Source: Microbacterium sp. ABRD28 (lineage in GTDB: Bacteria; Actinomycetota; Actinomycetes; Actinomycetales; Microbacteriaceae). Taken from it: 64,000 nucleotides of DNA. Of this stretch, positions 13,316-22,168 are shown piece after piece. Numbering within the stretch: the stretch's first letter is position 1; each line of letters starts with the position of its first letter. The notes beneath the pieces were generated by a model. That model was not told the DNA's origin, did not search any database, and saw only the letters and a list, made by a program, of their open reading frames with translations. Location: contig NZ_CP031015.1 of the NCBI RefSeq assembly GCF_003850245.1, forward strand, positions 2,232,001 to 2,296,000. Direction: 5' to 3'. The position numbers were made by a program, and so were the translations under genes.

Positions 13316-14389
13316 ATGAAGATCCACAATCCGTTCCGCGTGGCGCTCGTCGCCACTCTCGGGGTGGGTCTGGGACTCCTGCTCATCGCGAGCATTCAGA
13401 CTCTCTCCACGATCCTGCTCTACGTCGGTACGGCACTGTTCCTGTCGTTGGGGCTCGATCCGATCATCTCCTGGCTGGAGCGACGAGGGCTCCCCCGCTG
13501 GGCGGCCGTGCTCATCACCATCCTCGGCGTGCTCGGCATCTTCGCCGGCATCGTGTTGATGGTGGTGCCGATCATCGTGGCGCAGGTCGCGCAGTTGATC
13601 GCCGCGATCCAGGATCTCTTCTCGACCATGACGTGGGAGGAGTTCATCGGCGGTGTCCTCACCTGGGCTCAAGACACCTTTCCCGGCATCCGGGTGGACG
13701 AGGTGTGGAGCTACATCGAGGACTGGTACACCTCGCTGGACCTCGGGTCCATCGGCAGCACGATCGGTGAGGGCGTCCTCGGAGCCGTGGGGGCGGTGAT
13801 CGCCGGGTTCGGCGGCGCGTTCATCGTCCTCATCCTGACGATCTACTTCACCGCCTCCACTCCGAACCTCAAGAAGGCCGTCTACCAGCTGGTGCCGGCT
13901 TCGAAGCGGCCCCGCTTCATCGACCTCGCCGAGCAGATCACGGCATCGGTGGGCTTCTACGTCATCGGTCAGCTGAGCCTGGGTGTGACAAACGGCATCC
14001 TGAGTTTCATCTTCCTCTCGATCATCCAGGCGCCCTTCCCCGCTGTCCTCGCGGTCATCGCCTTCTTCTTCTCGCTGATCCCGCTCGTGGGCACCCTGAC
14101 CGGATCGGCCATCATCGTGCTCACGTGTCTGATCCCCGGGCTCGGCTCCCCGACGACGGCGCTCGTCGCCGCGATCTACTACCTCATCTACATGCAGATC
14201 GAGGCGTACATCATCTCCCCCCGCATCATGAACCGTGCGGTGTCGATCCCGGGGGCCGTCGTGGTCATCGCCGCCCTCGCCGGAGGGTCCCTGCTGGGAC
14301 TGCTGGGTGCTCTCGTCGCGATCCCCGTCGCGGCCAGCATCCTCATCATCTATCGACAGGTGATCATTCCCCGACAGAACGAGCTGTGA
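13316..14389 (+). CDS. AI-2E family transporter / PerM-type membrane protein
   Basis: Polytopic inner-membrane protein of 357 aa with about eight hydrophobic helices, an early amphipathic region (MTWEEFIGGVL) and family signatures such as the conserved Pro/Gly-rich stretch VVIAALAGGSLLGLLGALVAIPVAA near the C-terminus. Family members are annotated as autoinducer-2 exporters or putative permeases, but the substrate differs between lineages and cannot be read here. Start: ATG preceded by GAGAGAGG, where recognisable homology begins. The gene is divergent from the 11243 membrane-protein gene and nearly abuts a convergent hydrolase gene (12 bp). Confidence 0.88.
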   Translation: MKIHNPFRVALVATLGVGLGLLLIASIQTLSTILLYVGTALFLSLGLDPIISWLERRGLPRWAAVLITILGVLGIFAGIVLMVVPIIVAQVAQLIAAIQDLFSTMTWEEFIGGVLTWAQDTFPGIRVDEVWSYIEDWYTSLDLGSIGSTIGEGVLGAVGAVIAGFGGAFIVLILTIYFTASTPNLKKAVYQLVPASKRPRFIDLAEQITASVGFYVIGQLSLGVTNGILSFIFLSIIQAPFPAVLAVIAFFFSLIPLVGTLTGSAIIVLTCLIPGLGSPTTALVAAIYYLIYMQIEAYIISPRIMNRAVSIPGAVVVIAALAGGSLLGLLGALVAIPVAASILIIYRQVIIPRQNEL

Positions 14390-14401
14390 CCGGCGTTCGG
14401 C

Positions 14402-15130
14402 TTACGCGGGGTCTGCCAGAGGACCGTCCCATTCCACGGGCAGCGGCAGGGCGTCGGGGTTGACCACGGCGACGATCTCGGTCAGGACGCGGCGCGTCTG
14501 ATTCTCACCGACCCAAAGGTGCTTTCCCCCCTCGACGGGGATGAGCGTCGCGTGCGGAATGGCGGCGAACCGCTCCTGCGCGGCATCCGGACGCAGATAG
14601 TCATCGAACTCGGGGATGAGTGCGATGACCGGCCGAAGGTCCCCAGCCCATCCGGCGAGGTCTTCCTCGGTCGCACGGTGCAAGGGGGGCGAGAGGAGGA
14701 TGATGCCCTCGACGTCGTGGTCGCGTCCGTACTTCAGCGCCAGCTCGGTGCCGAACGACCATCCCACCAGCCAGGGCCGGGGCAGACCGCGCTCCCGGAC
14801 GAAGTCCATCGCCGCGGCGACGTCGAAAGCCTCGTTGCGGCCGCCGTCGAAGCTCCCCTCGCTCGTGCCGCGAGCCGAGGTGGTCCCCCGGGTGTTGAAC
14901 CTCAGCACCGCGAGGTCGGCCAGCGCGGGTAGGCGGCTGGCGGCTTTTCGCAGGATATGGGAATCCATGAACCCACCCGCGGTCGGGAGCGGATGAAGCG
15001 TCACGAGCGTGGCCACCGGCGCCGCGTCCTTCGGAACCGCGAGCTCGCCCACCAGGGTCAGGCCGTCGACGGTATGAAGCTCGATGTCCTCCCGGCCGGC
15101 CGGGAGCAGAACGGGGCCGCGGATCTCCAT
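14402..15130 (-). CDS. Alpha/beta-hydrolase family protein
   Basis: Alpha/beta-hydrolase fold of 242 aa. It has an oxyanion/HP motif (TLHPLPTAGG), a nucleophile elbow GWSFGTELAL (GxSxG, Ser near residue 121), an acid region ALIPEFDDYLRPD and a late His in VEGGKHLW. The layout resembles small serine esterases/dienelactone-type hydrolases and YcjY/OsmC-associated hydrolases; the substrate is unknown. The ATG at 15130 has a GGAGGA Shine-Dalgarno and overlaps the stop of the upstream gene by 1 nt (TGATG), implying translational coupling. Confidence 0.85.
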   Translation of the reverse strand: MEIRGPVLLPAGREDIELHTVDGLTLVGELAVPKDAAPVATLVTLHPLPTAGGFMDSHILRKAASRLPALADLAVLRFNTRGTTSARGTSEGSFDGGRNEAFDVAAAMDFVRERGLPRPWLVGWSFGTELALKYGRDHDVEGIILLSPPLHRATEEDLAGWAGDLRPVIALIPEFDDYLRPDAAQERFAAIPHATLIPVEGGKHLWVGENQTRRVLTEIVAVVNPDALPLPVEWDGPLADPA

Positions 15131-15414
15131 CAGCCGATCCTCCAGCAGTGCGTGTGCCAATGGCGGCGGTCCGCCAGGGCGGCCGCGTCGCCGAGGATGC
15201 CGTCGGCGCGCCACACCACCACGTGAGCCGTCGCCGGTGGGATGTCCTGCGTGCACCCGGGGCACACATACGACTTCGCAGCCTGTCCTGCGGATACGGG
15301 CTGCACCGTCCACATCGTGCCGCGTCGCTCCTCGGTGCGCTTCCAGCCGGCGAGCAGCCGTTCGAAGGAGTCGTCGCGCGCGTGATCCGGGCGACGACGG
15401 TGCGATCGTGGCAT
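15130..15414 (-). CDS. Small CxxC/His protein, actinobacterial, unknown function
   Basis: 94-aa protein starting with a basic segment (MPRSHRRRPDHAR) and carrying a probable metal-binding set: VCPGCTQD, a His in ATAHVVVW, and a C-terminal WHTHCWRIG. This arrangement of CxxC and HxHC suggests a small zinc-binding domain. I do not recognise a functional name. It lies directly downstream of the lysozyme-like gene (4-bp gap) and overlaps the hydrolase start by 1 nt. Confidence 0.75.
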   Translation of the reverse strand: MPRSHRRRPDHARDDSFERLLAGWKRTEERRGTMWTVQPVSAGQAAKSYVCPGCTQDIPPATAHVVVWRADGILGDAAALADRRHWHTHCWRIG

Positions 15415-15418
15415 CAGG

Positions 15419-16234
15419 TCAGTACCACCCGGTGCGGGTCGAGTGGTCCCAGGCCCCGCACGGCGTGCCGTACCGCCCGGCGATGTAGCCCAGGCCCCAG
15501 GTGATCTGCGTGGCGGGGTTGGTCTCCCAGTCGGCGCCGGCCGAGGCCATCTTGTTGCCCGGGAGGGACTGGGGAATGCCGTACGCACCGCTGGACGCGT
15601 TGTACGCGTTCACGCGCCATCCCGATTCCTTGTTCCACAGGGCCACCAGGCAGCTGAACTGGTCGTCGCCCCATCCGCGCGCTATCACCATGTCGTAGGC
15701 GATCGCTTGGGCGCTTCCGGGATCGGGTGTGACGAAGGGCGGCACCCAGCCTCCCGACCCCGAGGAGGACGACGACGCGGCCGACCGCGTCGTCGTGGGT
15801 GTCGGTGTGGGCGTCGGGGTGGGTGTCGGAGTGACGTAGACGGTATAGCCGCTGCGATCCAGCGACGGCGACTCGGCGTCGGTGGCGGTCTCGGTTCCCA
15901 CGGTCACCGCCTGCACGTCGCCGAGCGTGCTGGCGTACAGCGAGATCGGCGGCACCTCCTCGGCGTTCGCGCTGGACAACGCCGCCCCGGTGGGACCGAT
16001 CCAGGCCGCCGCGAAGGCAACCGCGGCGAAGGCTGCGAATGTCGCCGAGGTGCTCCGCCGCCGAGACCAGCGAGCAGCCGGACGCGGCGCGGCTCGTCGT
16101 GCCGTCGCGCGCCGGGTGATCGCCTGACCGGGAGCGGCGAGGTCACGTCTCCGGGTCGGAACGACGGCGCGCGTCGCCCCGGCATCGTCGTTCGGTGCCG
16201 GCAGATCGTTCGCAACGGAGCCGTCGGGAGTCAC
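15419..16234 (-). CDS. Secreted/anchored transglycosylase-like (SLT) protein
   Basis: 271 aa. A basic, disordered N-terminus (1-60) is followed by one hydrophobic segment (~64-82), which serves as an anchor or late signal sequence. Then comes an Ala/Glu region, a Pro-Thr repeat linker (residues ~135-149) and a Ser-rich spacer. The C-terminal SLT-like domain has LVALWNKESGWRVNAYN, with catalytic Glu at 203, followed by SGAYGIPQSLPGNKM and the C-terminal TPCGAWDHS. It resembles actinobacterial lysozyme-like cell-wall enzymes that cut glycan strands outside the membrane. The Pro-Thr linker length is set by a short DNA repeat and may vary between strains. Confidence 0.85.
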   Translation of the reverse strand: MTPDGSVANDLPAPNDDAGATRAVVPTRRRDLAAPGQAITRRATARRAAPRPAARWSRRRSTSATFAAFAAVAFAAAWIGPTGAALSSANAEEVPPISLYASTLGDVQAVTVGTETATDAESPSLDRSGYTVYVTPTPTPTPTPTPTTTRSAASSSSSGSGGWVPPFVTPDPGSAQAIAYDMVIARGWGDDQFSCLVALWNKESGWRVNAYNASSGAYGIPQSLPGNKMASAGADWETNPATQITWGLGYIAGRYGTPCGAWDHSTRTGWY

Positions 16235-16291
16235 AGTGCCGCCGAGTCTACCGACCCGGTTCCCGTCTCGCCACGCGCGTCGAGCGAGGCG

Positions 16292-16885
16292 TCACGACAC
16301 TGCGAGCATGACCTCGACGACGGCGTCGAGCACCGCGTCGACCTGCTGCTCACGGTATCCGCCGCGCTGCATGCGGAAGGCGACCGCGCGGACCTGCTCG
16401 ACCGTCACCGTCTGGCCGGACTCCAGGTAACGGCAGATGCGGTCGGCCACCAGGTCCACTTCATCGACCCGGTAGCCGAAGCCGAGCACACCGACACGGT
16501 CGAAGCGCCGGCCCGCCGGGCGCGACAGCCGGTCCAGGACCTCTTGTGCGAGGTCGCGGGTGCGCCCCACCCATCCGGCGGCGCCGAGTCGAGCCACCTC
16601 GGCTTCGCGCTCTCGCGCGGCGAAGGCATCCTCGATCCGACCGAGGGCCGAATCGACGGCGTCGATGACGTAACCGCCCCGCACCAGAGCGAACGCGGCG
16701 TGGCGGACGTCCCACGAAGTGACGGGATCGGCCGTCCGCCCTTCGAAGGACTCACGGGCGCGAAGGAGGAAGTCGTCGACCGCGCCGCGGTCGTAGCCCT
16801 TCTCGCGGCCACGGGTGATCGGGAACGCCGCCCGGGCGTGCGTCCGGCCCGCGGCGCCGGTGTCTGATGGTCGAAGGTCGGTCAT
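16292..16885 (-). CDS. DivIVA-domain-like protein
   Basis: 197 aa with three repeats of the ~40-residue DivIVA-type motif, including ITRGREKGYDRGAVDDFL, LVRGGYVIDAVDSAL, LGFGYRVDEVDLVADRI and MQRGGYREQQVDAVLDAV. The (x)GY/GGYxxxxVD pattern matches the DivIVA N-terminal domain, but the long coiled coil of canonical DivIVA/Wag31 is absent. It is therefore probably a small relative rather than the polar growth organiser. The ATG at 16885 overlaps the cdsA stop (ATGA). The first nine residues are chosen because of that coupling; the frame is also open further upstream inside cdsA. Confidence 0.82.
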   Translation of the reverse strand: MTDLRPSDTGAAGRTHARAAFPITRGREKGYDRGAVDDFLLRARESFEGRTADPVTSWDVRHAAFALVRGGYVIDAVDSALGRIEDAFAAREREAEVARLGAAGWVGRTRDLAQEVLDRLSRPAGRRFDRVGVLGFGYRVDEVDLVADRICRYLESGQTVTVEQVRAVAFRMQRGGYREQQVDAVLDAVVEVMLAVS

Positions 16886-17931
16886 GCGACTCCGAGGGGC
16901 GAGAGCAGGTAGTACAGAGCAAGCGCTGCGGTCGTGGAGGGCAGGATGGAGTCCAGACGGTCGAGGACTCCTCCGTGGCCCGGGAGCCAGGAGCTCATGT
17001 CCTTGATCCCGAGATCGCGCTTGATCATCGATTCGCCGAGATCGCCGGCCGTGGCCGTGCCGAGGATCACCAGTCCGATGATGACGCCCGTCCAGACCGG
17101 CAGACCGAGCATCAACGGCGCCAGCAGGAGTCCCGCGATGACCGCGGCCACCGCGGCCCCTGCGAATCCCTCCCACGTCTTCTTCGGACTGATGCGCGGC
17201 GCCATCGGGTGACGGCCACCCCGTCCGAGGGTGAGTCCCGACACGTAGGCGCCGGTGTCGGAGACCACCGCCACGATGATGAAGGCGAGAACCCACCATT
17301 GGCCGCCGTCCTGGGCGAGGAGGGCGACGCAGAGACTGGCGAAGAAGGGGACGTAGAGCTGGACGAGGCCGGCGATCAGGACGTCACCGAGCACGAGTGC
17401 ATGCGGTCGGCCGTCGTCGGCGAAAAGCTGCGCGACCAGTCGCCACACCACCACGAGGGAGACCGCGGCGAACGCGCCGATCCAGTGCAACCAGGGCTGC
17501 AGGAAGAAGCCGGCGAGAACCAGAAGTGTTCCCGCGATGAGCTGCGCGACGATGTCGACTCGGCGACCTGACGCGCGCAGGGCGCGGCTGAATTCGAACG
17601 TGCCGAGGGTGCTGGCAGCCAGCGCGAACAGCACGAACAGCTGCTTGAAGAAGATCAGGGATGCCAGGACCACGACGCCGATCGCCAGGCCGATGAGGAT
17701 CGCCAGGATGAGGTTTCGCCCGGTGCGCTGCGTGATCCTGGCGTTGGCCTCCTCGAACTCTGCTCGCGCATGCGCGAGTTGCGTCTCCAGTTCGCTTCGG
17801 GCAGCGCGCACATGCGTCTGGAATCCGGGTTCTCCGGCGACGGGCGCCCGTCGGGCCGCAGCGGCCTCCCGACGGGTCGCGGGAACCGCAGGGGCGTCGC
17901 TGCCCCGCTCTCCACCCGCGGTGTCTGTCAT
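16882..17931 (-). CDS. cdsA: Phosphatidate cytidylyltransferase CdsA
   Basis: Makes CDP-diacylglycerol from phosphatidate and CTP, the branch point for membrane phospholipids. 349 aa. A hydrophilic N-terminus of ~85 residues is predicted to be partly coiled-coil (LETQLAHARAEFEEANARI). It is followed by about eight membrane helices and the family signature ending in SPKKTWEG...GDLGESMIKRDLGIKDMSS...GHGGVLDRLDS. The start MTDTAGGERG at 17931 was chosen because it follows the frr stop by 7 nt; an upstream in-frame start would overlap frr. The order pyrH-frr-cdsA is widespread in bacteria. Confidence 0.95.
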   Translation of the reverse strand: MTDTAGGERGSDAPAVPATRREAAAARRAPVAGEPGFQTHVRAARSELETQLAHARAEFEEANARITQRTGRNLILAILIGLAIGVVVLASLIFFKQLFVLFALAASTLGTFEFSRALRASGRRVDIVAQLIAGTLLVLAGFFLQPWLHWIGAFAAVSLVVVWRLVAQLFADDGRPHALVLGDVLIAGLVQLYVPFFASLCVALLAQDGGQWWVLAFIIVAVVSDTGAYVSGLTLGRGGRHPMAPRISPKKTWEGFAGAAVAAVIAGLLLAPLMLGLPVWTGVIIGLVILGTATAGDLGESMIKRDLGIKDMSSWLPGHGGVLDRLDSILPSTTAALALYYLLSPLGVA

Positions 17932-17938
17932 GACCGGC

Positions 17939-18493
17939 TCACACTTCGAGCAGCTCAGCCTCTTTACGCTTGAGCGCGTCATCGATGGCGTCGACGTGCG
18001 TGCGCGTCAGAGCGTCGAGCTCCTTCTCACCGCGGGAGATCTCATCCTCACCGACCTCGCTCTTGAGCGCGTCGAGGTCGTCCTTGGCCTTGCGGCGGAT
18101 GCCGCGGACGTGGACCTTGGCGTCCTCACCCTTGGCACGGACGATCTTGACGAACTCTTTGCGCCGCTCCTGAGTGAGCTCGGGCAGCGTGACACGCACG
18201 AGGTTGCCGTCGTTGGTGGGGTTGGCTCCGAGGTTGGGGGTGTCGCGGATCGCCTGCTCGATGGCCTTCAGCGCCGACTTGTCGTAGGGCGTGACCACGA
18301 GCGTGCGCGCCTCGGGGTTGTTCAGCGAGGCGAGCTGGGCAAGCGGCGTGGGCGAACCGTAATAGTCGACCATGATCTTCTGGAACAGCTGCGGGTTGGC
18401 ACGCCCGGTGCGCACGGTCGCGAAGTCCTCCTTCGCGGCCTCGACCGCCCGGTCCATGCGGGAAGCGGCATCTGCCAGTACGTCGGCGATCAC
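17939..18493 (-). CDS. frr: Ribosome recycling factor
   Basis: Dissociates post-termination ribosomes together with EF-G. 184 aa when read from the GTG at 18493 ([21 protein letters not shown]), which has GGAG five nt upstream and matches the usual family N-terminus. An upstream ATG at 18517 would add eight residues. Signatures: VRTGRANP...[15 protein letters not shown] and the C-terminal [11 protein letters not shown]. It sits between pyrH and cdsA on the same strand. Confidence 0.96.
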   Translation of the reverse strand: MIADVLADAASRMDRAVEAAKEDFATVRTGRANPQLFQKIMVDYYGSPTPLAQLASLNNPEARTLVVTPYDKSALKAIEQAIRDTPNLGANPTNDGNLVRVTLPELTQERRKEFVKIVRAKGEDAKVHVRGIRRKAKDDLDALKSEVGEDEISRGEKELDALTRTHVDAIDDALKRKEAELLEV

Positions 18494-18584
18494 AGGAACT
18501 CCATTCTCCGAACTCATCAGAAGTCTAGTGCGCGACCCCGGGAAGCCCGGGGCAGCACACCGTGGTGGCGAGGAGGGGCCGTCG

Positions 18585-19304
18585 TCAGACGGTCACCAGG
18601 GTGCCGATGGACTCGCCCAGGAGGGCCCGGGTGACGTTGCCCTCCGGCTCCATCCCGAACACGCGCATGTCCATGCCGTTGTCCATGCACAGGCTGAACG
18701 CGGTCGAGTCGACGACCTTCAGACCGCGCTGGAGTGCATCGATGTAGGTGATGCGATCGATGCGGGTCGCGGTCGCGTCCTTCCGCGGGTCGGCGGTGTA
18801 GACGCCGTCGACGCCGTTCTTCGCGACCAGGACCTCGATCGCTCCGATCTCCAGGGCGCGCTGTGCGGCGACGGTGTCGGTGGAGAAGTACGGCAGTCCT
18901 GCTCCGGCGCCGAAGATGACGACGCGGCCCTTCTCCATGTGACGCTCGGCACGGCGCGGGATGTACGGCTCGGCGACCTGAGTCATCGAGATCGCCGACT
19001 GGACGCGCGTGGCGGCGCCCGCCTGCTCGAGGAAATCCTGCAGGGCGAGCGCGTTCATCACGGTGCCGAGCATGCCCATGTAATCGGCCCGGCCCCGGTC
19101 CATCCCCCGCTGGCTCAGCTCGGCCCCCCGGAAGAAATTGCCGCCGCCGACGACGACGGCGATCTCCACGCGATCGACCGCAGCAGCGATCTCGCGGGCG
19201 ATCTGGCTGACGATGTCGGGATTGACCCCGAGCTGTCCTCCGCCGAACGCCTCCCCGGACAGCTTCAGCAGAACACGACGGCGGTGGCTCGTCTCATCGA
19301 TCAC
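18585..19304 (-). CDS. pyrH: Uridylate kinase PyrH
   Basis: Phosphorylates UMP to UDP in pyrimidine nucleotide synthesis. 239 aa, amino-acid kinase fold with [38 protein letters not shown] and [15 protein letters not shown]. The GTG start has a GAGAGGA Shine-Dalgarno. A TAGTCT hexamer about 30 bp upstream and the tsf terminator beyond it suggest that pyrH has its own promoter rather than depending wholly on rpsB-tsf read-through. Confidence 0.97.
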   Translation of the reverse strand: MIDETSHRRRVLLKLSGEAFGGGQLGVNPDIVSQIAREIAAAVDRVEIAVVVGGGNFFRGAELSQRGMDRGRADYMGMLGTVMNALALQDFLEQAGAATRVQSAISMTQVAEPYIPRRAERHMEKGRVVIFGAGAGLPYFSTDTVAAQRALEIGAIEVLVAKNGVDGVYTADPRKDATATRIDRITYIDALQRGLKVVDSTAFSLCMDNGMDMRVFGMEPEGNVTRALLGESIGTLVTV

Positions 19305-19346
19305 GGATCATCCTCTCGTCCAACGCAGACTATCGAAGCGTGAGAA

Positions 19347-19381
19347 AGGGCCCGCATCGACGAGGGGTCGATGCGGGCCCT
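19347..19381 (-). terminator. Terminator downstream of tsf
   Basis: Perfect 14-bp stem (19347-19360 with 19368-19381) and a 7-nt loop, 10 bp past the tsf stop, followed on the minus strand by CTTTCT. Confidence 0.8.
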
Positions 19382-19390
19382 GCAGCGATC

Positions 19391-20236
19391 TCAGGCGCCG
19401 ACCTTGAACCGGGCGAACCCGGTGAGGGTCAGACCTGCGTCCTTGGCGACCTGGGCCACCGACAGCTTGTTGTCGCGGGCGTAGTCCTGGTCCAGAAGCG
19501 ACACCTGCTTGAAGAAGGCGTTCACGCGTCCTTCGACGATCTTGGGCAGAGCCGCCTCGGGCTTGCCCTCGTTGCGCGAGATCTCCGTGACGATCTGGCG
19601 CTCCTTCTCCACGTCCTCCTCGGGCACCTCATCGCGGGAGAGGTACGAAGGGTTGGCGAAGGAGATGTGCTGCGCCAGGCTGCGGGCGGTCTCGGCGTCA
19701 TCTCCCGAGTACGCCAGGACCACTCCGACCTGCGGGGGCAGGTCCTTGTTGGTCTTGTGCAGGTAGACCTCGAAGTTGTCACCGGCGAGCGTCCGCACGC
19801 GACGCAGCTCGACCTTCTCACCGATGATCGCGGCCTCGTCCGAGATGAGCTCGGCGACCGTCTGCGCACCGGCGACCGTCTGCGCACCGGCGGGCGCTGC
19901 CAGGGCGGCGTCGACGGAGTCGGCACCGGCGGCCGCAGCGGCCTCGACGACCTTCTCGGCCAGAGCGACGAAGCGGTCGTTCTTGGCGACGAAGTCGGTC
20001 TCGCAGGCGAGCTCTATCATGGTGACCTTGCCGTCCTGCTCGCGGGCCGCGATGAGGCCCTCGCTCGTGGAGCGGTCGGCACGCTTGGCGTTGCCCTTCG
20101 CGCCCTTCAGGCGCAGGATCTCGACGGCCTTCTCGACATCGCCGTCGGCCTCCTCGAGGGCCTTCTTGGTGTCGACCATTCCGGTGCCGAGCTGCTCGCG
20201 AAGAGCCTTGATGTCAGCGATGGTGAAGTTTGCCAT
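19391..20236 (-). CDS. tsf: Elongation factor Ts
   Basis: Guanine-nucleotide exchange factor for EF-Tu. 281 aa. The N-terminal UBA-like domain begins with NFTIADIKALREQLGTGMVDTKKAL, followed by the TDFVAKND signature and the core domains. Shine-Dalgarno AAGGAG precedes the ATG. Odd point: a six-residue segment (GAQTVA) occurs twice in tandem near residue 120, produced by an exact 18-bp direct repeat (19853-19888). It sits in the loop between core subdomains, where an insertion is tolerable. Downstream partner of rpsB, separated from it by a strong hairpin. Confidence 0.97.
   Translation of the reverse strand: MANFTIADIKALREQLGTGMVDTKKALEEADGDVEKAVEILRLKGAKGNAKRADRSTSEGLIAAREQDGKVTMIELACETDFVAKNDRFVALAEKVVEAAAAAGADSVDAALAAPAGAQTVAGAQTVAELISDEAAIIGEKVELRRVRTLAGDNFEVYLHKTNKDLPPQVGVVLAYSGDDAETARSLAQHISFANPSYLSRDEVPEEDVEKERQIVTEISRNEGKPEAALPKIVEGRVNAFFKQVSLLDQDYARDNKLSVAQVAKDAGLTLTGFARFKVGA
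19853..19888. repeat. Exact 18-bp tandem duplication inside tsf
   Basis: Two perfect head-to-tail copies of an 18-bp unit (19853-19870 and 19871-19888) keep the frame and duplicate six residues of EF-Ts. The start of a third copy (GGCG) follows. Confidence 0.9.
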
Positions 20237-20280
20237 GGGTGGCGGCTCCTTATGTGACGGGTGCTGTCGTGTGCATGCGC

Positions 20281-20320
20281 GTTCCTCGGGGCGGGGCGTC
20301 TCCACCCCGCCCCGAGGAAC
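20281..20320 (-). terminator. Strong hairpin between rpsB and tsf
   Basis: Perfect 16-bp stem (20281-20296 with 20305-20320) and an 8-nt loop, 6 bp past the rpsB stop and 44 bp before the tsf start. It may act as a partial terminator or a stabiliser that sets the S2:EF-Ts ratio. Confidence 0.7.
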
Positions 20321-20326
20321 AGCGGC

Positions 20327-21262
20327 TTACTTCTCGGTGGCCTCGTCGGCCGCGACCTCGGGGGCGTCGGCCGCTTCCTCGGCGGTCTCGGGGGTCTCCG
20401 CAGTCTCGGCGGCGACGGCCGCCTCGGCGGCGGCGGCACCGGCCTCGTCGGCAGCGGTCTCGGTCGCGGCGACCGACACATCGGCGGCACCCGTGACCGT
20501 GCTGCCCTGCTCCAGGAGTTCACGCTCCCACTCGGCGAGCGGCTCGGCGGCCTCGTCGGCGTCTGCGGGCTGGTGACGCTGGATCAGGCCCTCGGCAGCG
20601 GCGTCGGCGATGATGCGCGTCAACAGCGACACCGAGCGGATGGCGTCGTCGTTGCCGGGGATCGGGTACTGGAACTCGTCGGGGTCCGCGTTGGTGTCGA
20701 GGATGCCGATGATCGGGATGCCGAGCTTCGTGGCCTCATCGACGGCGAGGTGCTCGCGCTTGGCGTCCACGACCCAGATCGCGGACGGCGTCTTGGCCAT
20801 GTTGCGGATACCGCCGAGGGACTTGTGCAGCTTGTCGAGCTCGCGCTTCTTCAGCAGGAGCTCCTTCTTGGTGAAGCCGCTGTCTGCCGGGTTGTCGTAG
20901 TCGAGCTCCTCGAGCTCCTTCATACGAGCCAGGCGCTTGGACACCGTCTGGAAGTTGGTGAGGAGTCCGCCGAGCCAGCGCTGGTTGACGTAGGGCTGGC
21001 CGACGCGGGTCGCCTGCTCGGCGATGACCTCCTGGGCCTGCTTCTTCGTTCCGACGAACAGGACGGTCCCGCCGTGCGCGACGGTCTCCTTGACGAACTC
21101 GTACGCCTTGTCGATGTACGACAGCGACTGCTGCAAGTCGATGATGTGGATGCCGCTGCGCTCGGTGAGGATGAAGCGCTTGACCTTCGGGTTCCACCGA
21201 CGGGTCTGGTGTCCGAAGTGCACGCCGCTGTCGAGCAGCTGGCGAATGGTAACGACGGCCAT
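20327..21262 (-). CDS. rpsB: 30S ribosomal protein S2
   Basis: Small-subunit ribosomal protein bound near the 16S head/platform. 311 aa. Start [26 protein letters not shown] is the classic N-terminus, with Shine-Dalgarno AAGGAGAA. Core motifs IHIIDLQQS and [13 protein letters not shown] are intact. The last ~60 residues are an Ala/Glu/Thr tail (acidic, low complexity), longer than in E. coli S2 but common in actinobacteria. It heads the rpsB-tsf unit and has a long structured leader. Confidence 0.97.
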   Translation of the reverse strand: MAVVTIRQLLDSGVHFGHQTRRWNPKVKRFILTERSGIHIIDLQQSLSYIDKAYEFVKETVAHGGTVLFVGTKKQAQEVIAEQATRVGQPYVNQRWLGGLLTNFQTVSKRLARMKELEELDYDNPADSGFTKKELLLKKRELDKLHKSLGGIRNMAKTPSAIWVVDAKREHLAVDEATKLGIPIIGILDTNADPDEFQYPIPGNDDAIRSVSLLTRIIADAAAEGLIQRHQPADADEAAEPLAEWERELLEQGSTVTGAADVSVAATETAADEAGAAAAEAAVAAETAETPETAEEAADAPEVAADEATEK

Positions 21263-21477
21263 GGCCGTTCTCCTTCTCTGGCGCGTTCGCGCCGTTTCGG
21301 TTTTCCTCCCGGTCGATCGACCGGTGCTGCCTGGTACCCGACCGCCTTCCGCTCGCACGCGACGATGTCGGGTGGGAGACCGTGGGAAGGATGCCGCGCG
21401 CTGCGGGACCGAAGTCGTCGCAGCGCGCTCAGGGCACGCGTAGTCACCCCGATGTCGGGGTGCGAAGGGAAGTCTAT
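21263..21477 (-). promoter_or_regulatory. rpsB promoter and structured 5' leader
   Basis: About 200 nt without a coding region. A minus-strand TAGACT (21472-21477) could be the -10. Within the leader I see four inverted repeats: CACCCC/GGGGTG (21445-21462), a perfect 10-bp stem (21396-21405 with 21419-21428), a 16-bp palindrome (21309-21324) and GGCGCG/CGCGCC (21280-21293). Autogenous control by S2 is known in other bacteria; for this leader it is inference. The remaining ~110 bp up to the M23 gene shows nothing else I can support. Confidence 0.4.
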
Positions 21478-21589
21478 CAGCGTCATGGCGGCCACGTCCT
21501 CTCCTCCCCACGTGCGAAGACGAGTCAGGAGTCCACAGATCCAGACGAGCACGACTCGCCAGCTGCTCGGGTGAGCAAGCCTTGCGCTC

Positions 21590-22156
21590 ATGGCCTCGAG
21601 CGCACCGTCCGATCGACCCCCACAGACGAACCGGTGGGCGGCATTCCGGCTGGCTCTTGTGCTCGGCTTCGCGTTCGCGGTCGCAGGCCCCCCTCCCGTC
21701 GGCGCGGCGACTCCGCCCGACGATGTCTCGATCCCGCTCGCAGGAACCTGGGGATGGCCTCTGGAGCCGTTCCGGCTCGTCCGCCCGTACATCGCGCCCG
21801 CGCACCAGTATGCGCCAGGCCATCGGGGCATCGACATCGCCCCGATCGGGTCACCGTCGTCGGTGGAGGTCGTCGCGCCGGCGGACGGGGTGATCGCCTT
21901 CAGCGGACAGGTGGCAGGGCGCCCGGTGGTCACGATCGACCACGGGGCGGGGTTCGTCTCCACGCTGGAACCCGCCTCGGGCGTTCTCCCCCCGGGGACC
22001 GCGGTCGATCGCGGGGGCGTCGTCGCCATCCTGTCCGAGGGCGGCCACAGCGCGCCCGGCACGCTCCACTTCGGTGTGCGCCGAAACGGCGCCTACATCA
22101 ACCCGATGCTGCTTCTCGGAGGGGTGCCGCGCGCGATCCTCCTCCCCTGCTGCTGA
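21590..22156 (+). CDS. M23-family (LytM-like) secreted protein, probably degenerate
   Basis: 188 aa with a signal peptide (residues ~16-40, cleavage near VGAA-TPP) and an M23/LytM domain. Zn ligands H78 and D82 (GHRGIDIAP) and H160 (TLHFGV) are present. The first His of the usual HxH is Thr158, and the YxHL His is replaced by the STLEP segment. A similar degenerate M23 gene commonly sits next to rpsB in actinobacteria. It may bind or position cell-wall enzymes rather than cut peptidoglycan itself; this is inference. It is divergent from rpsB and convergent with xerC (12-bp gap). Confidence 0.85.
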   Translation: MASSAPSDRPPQTNRWAAFRLALVLGFAFAVAGPPPVGAATPPDDVSIPLAGTWGWPLEPFRLVRPYIAPAHQYAPGHRGIDIAPIGSPSSVEVVAPADGVIAFSGQVAGRPVVTIDHGAGFVSTLEPASGVLPPGTAVDRGGVVAILSEGGHSAPGTLHFGVRRNGAYINPMLLLGGVPRAILLPCC

Positions 22157-22168
22157 GCCGTTCGCAGG

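Noticed and set aside
18494..18517. ATG eight codons upstream of the chosen frr start
   Set aside because: Extra residues are not typical of the family and the GTG has a GGAG in place. Not excluded experimentally.
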